NCBI GenBank assembly: GCA_012295275.1
Contig: CM022678.1
Coordinates: forward strand, 177,586-241,585
DNA length: 64,000 nucleotides
Direction of reading: 5' to 3'
DNA from: Chrysomallon squamiferum
Lineage: Eukaryota; Mollusca; Gastropoda; Neomphalida; Peltospiridae
The notes beneath the pieces were generated by a model that had not been told where the DNA came from, made no database searches, and worked only from the letters and a program-made list of their open reading frames with translations. Position 1 is the stretch's first letter, and every line of letters begins with the position of its first letter. The translations under genes and the position numbers were made by a program. Positions 52,601 through 63,339 of the stretch are shown in pieces.

Positions 52601-52883
52601 CCTGGGCAGCGTGGCGCTCGATACAAGATTAGAAGTAAAGTTGTTTTAACAGTGCCTGGGCAGCGTGGCGCTCGATACAAGATTAGAAGTAAAGTTGTTT
52701 TAACAATGCCTGGGCAGCGTGGCGCTCGATACAAGATTAGAAGTAAAGTTGTTTTAACAATGCACTGGGCAGCGTGGCGCTCGATACAAGATTAGAAGTA
52801 AAGTTGTTTTAACAATGCACTGGGCAGCGTGGCGCTCGATACAAGATTAGAAGTAAAGTTGTTTTAACAATGCCTGGGCAGCG
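46682..52883 (+). repeat. 54/55-bp satellite array, roughly 110 monomers
   Basis: The monomer contains GGGCAGCGTGGCGCTCGATA, then CAAGATTAGAAGTAAAGTTG and TTTTAACAATGCCT. Two length forms alternate: GCCTGGG (54 bp) and GCACTGGG (55 bp). A T/C site (AGATTAG or AGATCAG) gives further subtypes. Several junctions are rearranged, for example near 47760, 48870, 50050 and 52085. 54 bp equals 18 codons, so long repetitive ORFs appear on both strands; these are not genes. The array is much GC-richer than its surroundings. Confidence 0.98.
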
Positions 52884-53480
52884 TCCGGTCAGCTTCTACG
52901 TCTGCAAACATGTCACGTGTTATTTTATAGCAAGAAAAATATTAATAGTATTTTAATGTGAGTTATTTGATGTCAGTTGTACGAAACACACTAATAAGAT
53001 GATAACAAGGTTTCTAGTAGCACAGACTATGTCAGTAGTAGAAACAATATTTCTGCACTTCACATTAAATTAACTGATAAACTACTAGTGACATTGTTTC
53101 ATTCACTAAGTTTATGAATTTGTATGGACAATGTTTCTGGTTCCACGCGCTAAGTAAGCAGTGAGAATGTTTCTAGTGTAAACACTAAGTAGATAAACTA
53201 GTAGCGACAATATTTTGAGCATAAGCACGCTCTAAGTTACTTGATGAGTAAGTAATGAAAATGTTTGTCATAATAAACAGTAAGTAAATTCATACACTAA
53301 TAGTGACAATGTTCAGCATATAGTGGAACAGTTATAATTAGTTTTGACACAAGAAGATTGAAAGAAAGAAGTAACAACACGTTTTTTAACATTACAATCA
53401 GATTTATTTACTAACACACACTGTGACATACAACATTGTGAACCTTAAGATTACAGTGAACTGAACTTTATTTTAACAAA
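52884..53480 (+). other. Right flank of the satellite array
   Basis: 52884-53010 matches 14391-14517 (shared TCCGGTCAGCTTCTACGTCT and TAATAGTATTTTAATGTGAG). The rest holds a loose, imperfect repeat around GACAATGTTTCTGG and CACTAAGTA motifs and no gene. Confidence 0.75.
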
Positions 53481-53514
53481 ATATGTTAATTTTCAATTAT
53501 TTTATGTGGCTTGA

Positions 53515-53614
<100 letters not shown>

Positions 53615-53667
53615 TTATTTAATATTATTAAAATAAATTTACTTTTAATCTGTTTTACCCTTTACAG

Positions 53668-56399
53668 AAATATTATGCAGTCACTGAGGATAATATGTAA
53701 GTAAACCTTTCAATTTTGTTAATATATTATCGGATTTAAATTAAATAACAGCGATAATAATTAATAAAAAAAAAAAGTAAAAAAAATTATTCAAACTTGT
53801 AATAAAATAAATGAATAATAATAAACAAAAAAAAAAAAAAAAAAAAAAAAAAAATAAGGATGAAAAGCAATCATTTCTATTCTTAAAAGAAACAAGCAAA
53901 AACAAAAACAAAAAACTATTTCTTGAGTTAAAAAATAAAGTTAAAATGAAGCAGATATATAATTTTATTTTATTTTATTTATTTATTTATTTTATTATTA
54001 TTATCGGAACACTGCAAAGCAGACGAAGAAACTAAGACGGCATTCGGGAAGTTTCGGAATGATCCGAATGGTCACGACCATACAATACTGGGTCAGCGAG
54101 CCTCTCGGTTTTGTTTATCAAGACTACCGTTAAGTACAGTCATGTCCGGTCTTCAAAATTAGTGTTTATGAAAAGATGGTAAATTAAGGTAATCCGATAC
54201 GTCCAATTTATCGAACTACGAGCAAACCTTTTATGTGAAATAAAATCATTAATAGTGGCTCTTGTTGCCGAGACGGAACTTTGGTCGCAATTGAATTAAT
54301 TTAAAATGTTAATTGTTATTATGTGTAAAAAACATTTTTATATATTAGGTAATAGGATTCCTGCTGGTATTTATATTATTTGGACATAAGAAAAAGAAAA
54401 ACAAACATTATTATTAAACACATTTTACATTTTATGTTTTGAAGATGCATAAATAAAATAAATTACTTTTCATTCTTCCTAAAGATTATCATTATTATTA
54501 ATTTTTTTATGTGAAATAATCTTTTTTAATAAAAATGTTTGACACAATTACAGTTTTGTCACTAAATTGGAAAAAAATTTAAAGCTTTCAGTTTCCTTTT
54601 TGTTGGTTATTATGAACAATAATAAAATACAGAAAAACCTGAGTAAAATAAATTTATTCTGACTAAATTATTTGTATTTTTAATATTTTAGGTAGATTTA
54701 AATAGTAATTTGTTTTTGTTTCCAGAGATTACCAATGATAAATTTTATACTTTTTTTTTAACTATAATTTTATTTATTAGATAATCAATAATAAATGTTA
54801 CATTTTTTTTTAGTTGACTCACTTTTTAAGGTTTATCAATGATAAATGTAATTTATCACTTTACAGGATAAACAAGCTATTTCTGTCCAGACGAAAGGCC
54901 AGGATCCTTCAGGCCAAGGATGACCACTTGACCATGTGTGTAGTGCACAGTACAGTGAAGAGCAATAACTTCTCCAGTCCTGACTTTTAAGAGAAATTTG
55001 TACAGACTCAGACACTCAGATGTACTCAACATGTTTGTAAACAGATGCTGGGTATAATGGACAAGTAATTCAGTTTACTACCAGATTTTATAAACTTTAA
55101 AATAATAATAAATTACTTAATTTCACCTGAGAATGTTTTAGTATTAATATTATTACATATATTTTTATTGTTTATTTGTAAATACAGACTTTGTCGTTGA
55201 TTTACCAATTGTGATAACATAGCTGTAAGAGGAAATAGTCAATTGAACATGTATTTTAGAAAGTTTAAATTTAAAATTTAGAATAAGATAAAGATTATAG
55301 ATTTTATTTGCTATCAGTTTAAAAAGGTAAAAAATAAAAATAAATAAAGTATATTTTATTATTAAAATTATTAGATTCATACTTACAGGTTCTGACTTGA
55401 TTTGTTCAAACTTGTGTTAAACACACACATCCATCCCCAGATAATCAAAACTACAGGAACAACAAGAAATATTTTAATAAATACAATTTGACTTTATTTT
55501 ATTTCATTTAAATTTTATTTCACTCGAGATATATATTCGTTGAAAACATCATTCCAAATTCAAATGAAGAAATAAAATTGTAATAGTTCTACAAAAATGT
55601 CAATGTAATGTTTTATTTTCAGAAACAAGCTGGATGTTATATCAGAATCACCAGAGAGTACAGAAATCTATTTACATCAGATTCTTAAAGCAAAGAAATC
55701 ACAGGACAGTTACAGACCATCAGATGTTTTACATGAGTGCTGTTTTAACAGGCTGAGTGATTGGTAAGTAAACTCTATGTACATCACATTTGTAATCATT
55801 TTTGTTTTAAATGTATGAATGTCATGTCTGATGTTTTGGACACAAGCTGGTGTTGCACACAGAGTACAGAAATCTATTTACAGCAGATTCTTCACATCAT
55901 TTTGTTTAACTGTCTGGTAAATCAATGTAAATTTTTCTCTCACAACTTTTCCCTAAGGCCTTTCGATAACCATGAAGTGTGAAAAATAATTTTAAATGGT
56001 CTGTTTCGGATGATAATTATTTATTATTATTTTTGATAATGACAGTGTAAGAAAAAAACCCCTACAATTTTCACTGTTAATTAAGTCAGCTATTTTTATG
56101 TTCAGTTTTCAGTGTACATTTTAATACATGAGTAACAGACTGCACAATTCAAGATTGATACTACAATCTGTTACTTCTCATCTCAACTCTCTACTTTTAA
56201 GTCACAAAACATCACATTTGAATTTTACCTAGTCTTGATTTTTTACATGTCAAATTGTATAATACAAATTCAGAGGTAAATTTCATAATCAGGACATATT
56301 AATACTGTTTATACAATTCTGAATATTATTTTAGTTTTAGTAAAAACACATTTATTTTTGTTTTAAATTTTCAGGATTGTTTATAGTGAGAAGTGTTAA
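53668..56399 (+). CDS. Small unrecognised multi-exon gene (partial model)
   Basis: Exons 53668-53696, 55623-55763 and 56375-56399 share one frame with phase 2 introns. Acceptors are TTTACAG, TTTTCAG and ATTTTCAG; donors are GTAAGT twice. They read as KYYAVTEDN, then INKLDVISESPESTEIYLHQ and DVLHECCFNRLSD, then WIVYSEKC and TAA. An alternative terminal exon is at 54867-54990. The 5' end is not found, since the first exon has an acceptor. I do not recognise the product. About 1 kb of AT-rich DNA after the stop would be 3' untranslated. Confidence 0.45.
53828..53856. repeat. Poly-A run
   Basis: About 28 consecutive A, possibly the tail of a retroposed sequence, but no body or target duplication could be assigned. 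Confidence 0.7.
54867..54990 (+). CDS. Possible alternative terminal exon
   Basis: Follows the acceptor CACTTTACAG. In phase 2 from 53696 it reads M-INKLFLSRRKARILQAKDD and stops at TAA 54988. It shares the INKL start with the exon at 55623, suggesting an alternative or duplicated exon. Weak support; no family recognised. Confidence 0.35.
55623..55763 (+). CDS. Best-supported exon of the 53.7-56.4 kb gene
   Basis: 141 nt, open in the phase 2 frame, clean acceptor TTTATTTTCAG and donor GTAAGT, charged hydrophilic peptide. A partial copy (GTACAGAAATCTATTTACAGC) lies about 210 bp downstream at 55860-55895 inside the next intron, apparently an old exon duplication. Confidence 0.55.
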
Positions 56400-57919
56400 T
56401 GATAATCATCTGTTCATTCTAAATGGCTTCTTGAGTTTGTCTCCAAGTGTTTCAAGTTTTCTGATCACACTGAACTAAGCAAGCAGAAGAAATAGCAGAA
56501 GATGAAACATCTCAACAAAAAAATAAAAAGAAGCTGAATGCTTGGAGAATACTGAGAACTTCTAGAAAAATCCACACCAAACAAAAAGTTTAAAAACATT
56601 ACTTGTGTGAGACATGGACTACTTACTGAATAATTTATAAAACTGTGAAAGTGTGATTTCAGATTGGAAGTCAGTGTTGTTCATACAAGATATAGTTACA
56701 TACAGACCAATATACAAAATGTTTGGACCAGATACAGCACCAAGTTCAGTCAGGTCTGTGTAAAAAAAAAAAAAGTCTTTAGTTTTTAAAAATGATTTGT
56801 TAGAAATCCTTGATTACTGCTTTGAAAAAAAAGAACACATTTTATATAAAGGTGTTTGATCCAGGGGAGATAATTTCATTTTTCTGTTTTATTTTTTGTA
56901 TTTCTTAATTTCAATTTTTTTTTTTACCAAGACTTCTGGTAAAGATTTAGCCAATAAACTTATCTTAATAAAACATAAAATGGTAGTAGATAATTTCTTT
57001 TTTTTTAAAGATAAAATCAGAAATTATAAATTTTCTGAATAAATAATTTTCAGATTACAAGTTATTTGTTATTTTTTTCTGTAAACAAATATCTTGGTAT
57101 TTTTTATTTAATTAATTTGAATATTTTATTATTATACTTTTGTTGGACAGATCAGAAATCTTGGTATTTTTATATTTTACAGCACCCTTCGCTCTCATCT
57201 TTAAAACCTTATAAAACATTTTAAAACAAGTTCAATTATACCATGCTTTTTTGAATTTGTAATTAAGGATTTTTATAACATTTTTCTAAAATTGTGTTTT
57301 TATATGAAAAAGTAGTTTTGATATAATTTGTTTTTTTGTCGTAATAAACATTTCAAATTATTTTCTATTCTGTTTTGAATTTAATATTTTTAGCTAACAT
57401 TATTAAACATCCTAAAGTGAGGAATATTTTTATTTACATAGTTTTGGTATATTAACTGAAACTTAATAAACATTATAAATTCTTATATATTAGTAGCTGT
57501 ACAAAATTATTTGAATTTTCTGATTCAGGTTGAGTGCATGAAATGTCCGTAACATAGAGAGAAAAAAATCACAGGCTAGTTTAGACTGTTTATTTTAAGA
57601 AAAGTAAATAAATTTGATTACATATATTTATTTATTTATATTTCAAAAATTGAAAAACAAAACAGGATATTTTCTTTACGCTGTCAAACTAGAAGTGAAA
57701 ACATCAGCCTAAGAGACACACACTAATGTACTGGGTGAACCAAAACATTTTTTCTGAACATTAACACCTCATATTTCCTATGTCACAGTTTGATGTGTAG
57801 ATTGGGAAAACAATTCCTGACTCCAGCACTGTGAGAAGACAGCAACTGTTAGTCTCTGATACTGCATTGTCCCACTCTGCTGTATGAGTCAGGTAAAGGA
57901 CTAGCTCAGTCCTTCGTAT
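56400..57919. other. AT-rich region, probable 3' untranslated DNA and intergenic space
   Basis: No gene seen. It lies between the convergent genes ending at 56399 (+) and 58406 (-). Confidence 0.6.
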
Positions 57920-58405
57920 CGTCAGTGTGGCGAGACATCACTCTCATGAACACTGCCTTCCCAAGTTTCTGTCTCATCTTGTTCTGCTGTTCTCTTCTCT
58001 GTTTCCTTTCTCTTCTCGTCCAGCTTCAGTTTCAGACGTCACCTGCTCTTCAACTTCCTGACTGTTGTGTTTACCACTGTCATGCACTGTCCTCTCAGTC
58101 ATCTGCCAAGTGCTTTCATGCACTGACACTTACTGGTTCATTTGACAGACAACTCTGTGTGGCATTGAGGTCCAGAGAGACAGTGGCTTCCACAGTTGTG
58201 TCCCCTTGACTTGGAAATCCATCAGCTGTGACATGCGATGTGTGAGGAAATTTCCTAGACATTGTTGGAGATGTTGTCCTGTTTCTTGGAGTTTTGTCTC
58301 TTTCCTGTGTTTTTCTTTGGCTGGTTTTAGCATTAAAGCTTCAAGTTTTTCTCCCTGATTGCTCACATTTGACTGTTGAGATTGGTTACCTGGTGTAGTA
58401 ACACT
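57920..58405 (-). pseudogene. Coding-like tail behind the TAG of the 58-64 kb gene
   Basis: Directly after the stop at 58406-58408 the same frame is open for about 91 codons to 58130 (for example VSNQGEKLEALMLKPAKEK, LQETGQHLQQCLGNFLTH). Coding-like peptides then continue in other frames (TVEATVSLDLNATQS; SGKHNSQEVEEQVTSETEAG; KMRQKLGKAVFMRVMS). This looks like a former C-terminal exon with a nonsense change and two or three frameshifts. Readthrough cannot be excluded for the first part. Confidence 0.5.
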
Positions 58406-58514
58406 CTACAACTTCATGCTGTCAGAGTTGTTGTAGTTGGACGTGGTCGGCTGATGTTGGCCAAGAGTGAAGAACACACTGGTCTGAATCTGACTGGTGA
58501 GAGCACTGTCTCGT
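58406..58514 (-). CDS. Exon g of the 58-64 kb gene, ending at TAG
   Basis: 109 nt, acceptor TTGTTTACACAG. Encodes RDSALTSQIQTSVFFTLGQH and ends NSDSMKL-TAG. Confidence 0.5.
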
Positions 58515-60970
58515 CTGTGTAAACAAATAAACCAATAAAATACTGAATAAAATATTAAGTAAATAAACAAACATATAAAATACTGAAAAACTATTAACTA
58601 AACAAACAAACCAATAAAATACTGAATAAAATATTAAGTAAATAAACAAACAAATAAATGAATAAAATATTAAATAAAATGGTAAATAAAGTATTAATCA
58701 TTTTTCTTTCTTTCTCCCCCTATTCAACTAACAACTATATTTTTATACTATTATTGTTATAACTACTACAACAAAAACAACAACAACTACTACTACAACT
58801 ACTACTGTTCCTGTTTCTACACCTACTTTTCATTTGACTTTTATAATTTCTCATTTAACTGTTATATACTCAAACTCCCTCTATTATTACTACTATTGCA
58901 ACAATAAATCTGCTATTAGTACTGCTCCTACTACTATAACTAGTACTATAACTAGTATGTTTCTGACTGAGTCACACAAGATACATTATGATCACAAAGC
59001 ATTGTTGGCTAAAATATCACCTTTTACTACAAACAAGAATGATTATTATTAAGTACTAATGCTATAATAACCACACTACTACAACAATGGGTTGTACTAC
59101 TACTACTGCTATTACTATAACAACAACGACAACCTCTGCAGATGCTTCTGTTCCTGCCAGGCTAGTACAGATTCTTTGATGACATTTCTCTCCTGTGGTG
59201 AGCTCACAGAATTACCTCTTCTTGTGTTCTGAGCAGTTTCTGAAAAACAAGTTTTTATTTATTTACCTGTGTAGGTAAACAAAATATTTCTCTTACTCAA
59301 TTCTTAGAATCATCAAATTATAGTGAAAACTAAGAGATGGCAAAGGAAATTTTTAAACTTTCAAATAAAAACACAATAAAGTGAACTGCATTCTGGGAGT
59401 TGAAAACAAAACAAGAAATGGTTTTCATTACTCTTACTAAAAATATAAACTAAAAAGAAATGAAACAATGCAAATGGAAATAAGGAAAGATGGAAGTAAA
59501 CTAAGTTATCCTGCTATTTGTATACCACAATTAATTTACTTGTTTTTGTAGACTATCCTTGCACTAGTCTGTTTTTCTTACTCTGTATGGAGAATATTTT
59601 ACCAATACCAAAACAGAGAAGAATTAAGTAGATTGTTAAACAGAAAAGTTAATGTGTGTGTTTTTCATACCAGTTTGATGTTTAGGTAACAACACTTGTC
59701 TGTTTTGTGGTATGTTCCTGAAAAAGCAAAATAAAAAAAACAAAAAATTAATTTTAGATTGCCTTTATTAATAACATTATTTACTATTATATATATATAT
59801 CAATGCCATTTGCAGATACAAATGAATATGTGTTGATAAAAATATATTTAAGCTATTTTATTTCAAATGTGCATGCATGCATACAGACATACTGATAAAC
59901 ACATACAGTCTGAGGTAATGAATAATTAAAGATAAGTATATTTTTAATATAGTCTAAATTCTTAATTAAAAAAAAATCGGTATCTTTTAAATATATATCA
60001 ATATAACCTGATTATTGATAAATATAAATTCTGCTAAAATAAAGAAGAAATATTTTATTTAGGAACATACACAGCATGTTTTTTTACTAGTTCTTTGTAT
60101 TTTAAAAGGCAAATAACAATAAAGCATTTAAAATTTTGTTTAATATTAACATTTTTTATTAGTAGCCTTCTCAAATACTTGACATTGTATAAAGATCTTT
60201 CAAAGACTGAAATCATTCATTTTAAATAATAAAAATTGATTTACATACATAAAAGCATCCCTCTAAATATACACTAAAACTGATTAGTATAAATCCCAAT
60301 TTTTCCAGTACAATAATACATTTCATAAATTAATATAATGAAAGACTAATTAAAAACTCTCACAAAACTTACTTTCTGCTTCCTGACCAATCAGAAGCTG
60401 TCCTGTCTCTGTCAGTTTTATCACTTCTATCCAGAAGAACTGCTCTGCAGGAAAGACTAACAGTTTTTCTCGTATTCTATCTCAGGTGTACAGGACGTCC
60501 TTGTAAGTGAAGTGGAAAAATTGATGAGAATGTTTTGATGAGGCAAAGATTATATAAAGAATTAGGTATTCCTAACCCATCTTTCAAACATATGTCTAAG
60601 AAAAAATAAATAACAATGAGGCAGTCAATATCTAATAATACAGGAAAAAATAAGGATGATATACGACTGTGGAGAGAGAGAGAGAGAGAGACAAAGTCTG
60701 TGACAAATGGATGTGTAACAAATGGGATGATACCTAAATGAGTAACCCTTGAGAGTAAAAGTCCATTAAACTGCTAATATTTTAAAATAACAATTATTAT
60801 TACAGAGTGTATTGTAATTCAATTATCATAATAAATATATTTTATAAATGTATATTACTTTTGTTTTCTTTATTAGATAAAGTAAATTTCCTGTATTGTT
60901 CAAGAAAAACACACTGCAGTTGAGTAATGCATTGTATGAGTTGTCATGGCAACCTCTCGGCTGCTTGTTA

Positions 60971-61015
<45 letters not shown>

Positions 61016-63272
61016 ATGAAACATTTTCTATAAATTTTGTTGATTATAAAATTAAAAAAACAATAACAACACATCTCTCAAAACTGTATATAAACATTCA
61101 TAATTTAATATATGCTAAATTTACCAACTGATTCATTATTTTATTTACAAAATTTGTGTTTATTAAACTAACCATGAAAACTGAGGCTGCAGACAATAGA
61201 AACTACAGTACATTGTCTCCTATGTAACAGGAAAGTTAAACACTTTAAAATACTCATTCCTTTGTTTTAAAATACACAAATAAACATTTACAACAAAATA
61301 ACTGCATTTATATCAATGTAAGTATAGGCATGTGTGTGTGTGTGCATGTGTCTGTGGGTGTGTGTATATGTCTATGTGTTTGTGTGTGTGTGTATATGTG
61401 TACTTATTGATATATTATTTACAAACTGCAACTTCATATATTAAATTAAATTAAGCTTCATTAGGTTTAGAATAATGAGAAATATAAAAGAAAACAAACT
61501 CAAATTCACCAGCTCAGAATTGTTCTCTTTTGCAATGGCAGCAGTACAAACTTTATTTAACCAGAAAATAACTGTGACCTCAGTGTCTGATGGAAGTTCA
61601 ATGGATGTGTTAAAAGTTGCAGTTTGTCTGAAAGTTTAAACATTTCTTGTTCAAAATGCTGAATGAAAAGTCTGAGGTGTCATTGCATTATATGATAAAT
61701 TATACAAAATATGCAGCCCAGATTTCATTCTGCATCTGCCTCTGTTCTCTGTCTTGCCATTCCTTCATCCTCTCTCCTCATACATTCCTACATTTACATA
61801 TTTAACTGCAGTCATCATAATACTTCTCCTTCTTAGTGATCAAAGTAGAAGGATGAATGGCATTAAATACATCTCAACAATAAAATAAATAAACTTTAAC
61901 ACACCAAAACAAACTCATTTTAATCAAAGTTTAGCATTTAACAAGATAATATATAAAAAATAAATAAATAAATAAATAAATAAAAACAACATACCTGACA
62001 GCTTGAACAGCATGTTCTACTGAAACAACTTCACTGGCATACGCCAACATCAGCACATGAGTTAGAGCTGTACATGCATACCTAGAAAAGTAAAAAGCAA
62101 TAATAAACAAACAGTTTTAAATAAATAAATAATACTTCTGACTTTTGTGATTAATAAATTATGTTACCGAGTAATGCAACAAAACAACAGCAAATAACTG
62201 AATATTATTACACTATTTTATAATTAATTAACAACTACTACAAAACTTATTTTACTCTCTAAGACACAAAAATAAAAAAAACTTACAACTGAGAATGGTG
62301 CAGACTACATGAGAATGGTTTCTGTAAAAACAGCTGATTCATCCTTCTCCATGATGTAAATTCCCTTTCTAGACAACACCTGAATAATACTGCAGTGAGA
62401 TACATAAAATATTTACCATCAATATTAAATATAAAGTTTAGTAATTTTTATAACAAAATGCATTTATCTGACAAATGTAGATCAATATATACATATATAT
62501 AATTTTCTTTAATTATTGTTGCATAGATCAGTGCTTTTAAAGTTTCATTTTACTGCATGGTTTTCACATGCATGATTGCTAAAGACAGATTCCTTCTCTC
62601 CAAAAAAGCTGTGGTAGGACTTATGTACCTTTGGCTGAATGAGATTACAATTTCACGTGCTAAATTCAAACTAATATATGCTTGAAAAGTAGTAAATTAA
62701 TGTTGTTGACCCTTATATTGCCTTAAGATGTTGTTTAGCTTCTTGCTGAGAAACAGACTGAAAATGTATTTGTATGCAAAGAAAAATACCAGCCAGTCTG
62801 TAGTTTTGTGTGTACTATGCTGCTGCAAGAGAAACAAATAACTTTAATGTTACAAAATTTTCCAAAAAATTATTTTCCTATTAAATTACATATCAGAAAA
62901 AAACACCCAATAAAAACAGATTAAAATCACTCCAAGGTATTTTTGATAACTTTGATATGAAAAAGATTTCGAATATGTATCTGAATAAAATTTACTTGCA
63001 TTTTTCTTTCAAAATCAATGGAAAACCAGTAATTAATTTTGGTCATTTGACAACATAAACAATGTGTATTGTATACATGTTAAAGCCAAAGCTACATATA
63101 TCCAAATTAAGGTACAGTTACTTCCATTTCTTGACCTTTTTTCATACAAACTTAGTGCTTAATGTGGAAGCAAAACTGAAAGTGAGTTACATATATGATC
63201 TGTATTTTAAGGTCCATACGTAATCAGATACATGAACACATTATGTCTATATAAACTCTCTAATATTTGTCA

Positions 63273-63303
<31 letters not shown>

Positions 63304-63306
63304 CAG

Positions 63307-63339
<33 letters not shown>

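Noticed and set aside
46721-52795. Many repetitive ORFs on both strands of the 46.7-52.9 kb region, reading MPGQRGARYKIRSKVVLT or its antisense
   Set aside because: They are translations of the 54-bp satellite (18 codons). They break wherever a 55-bp monomer occurs and have no start context or splice structure.
46682-52883. CRISPR-like appearance of a short repeat array
   Set aside because: There are no unique spacers: monomers are head to tail, and the genome is eukaryotic.
54867-54990. Possible V-ATPase subunit E fragment, from similarity of RRKARILQAKDD to the ARLKVLRARDD region
   Set aside because: Only about a dozen residues resemble it, the frame then stops, and no other subunit E exon is seen nearby.
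57925-58209. 94-codon plus-strand ORF with a signal-peptide-like start
   Set aside because: No splice signals or family features. The minus strand of the same DNA reads as decayed coding continuous with the 58-64 kb gene.
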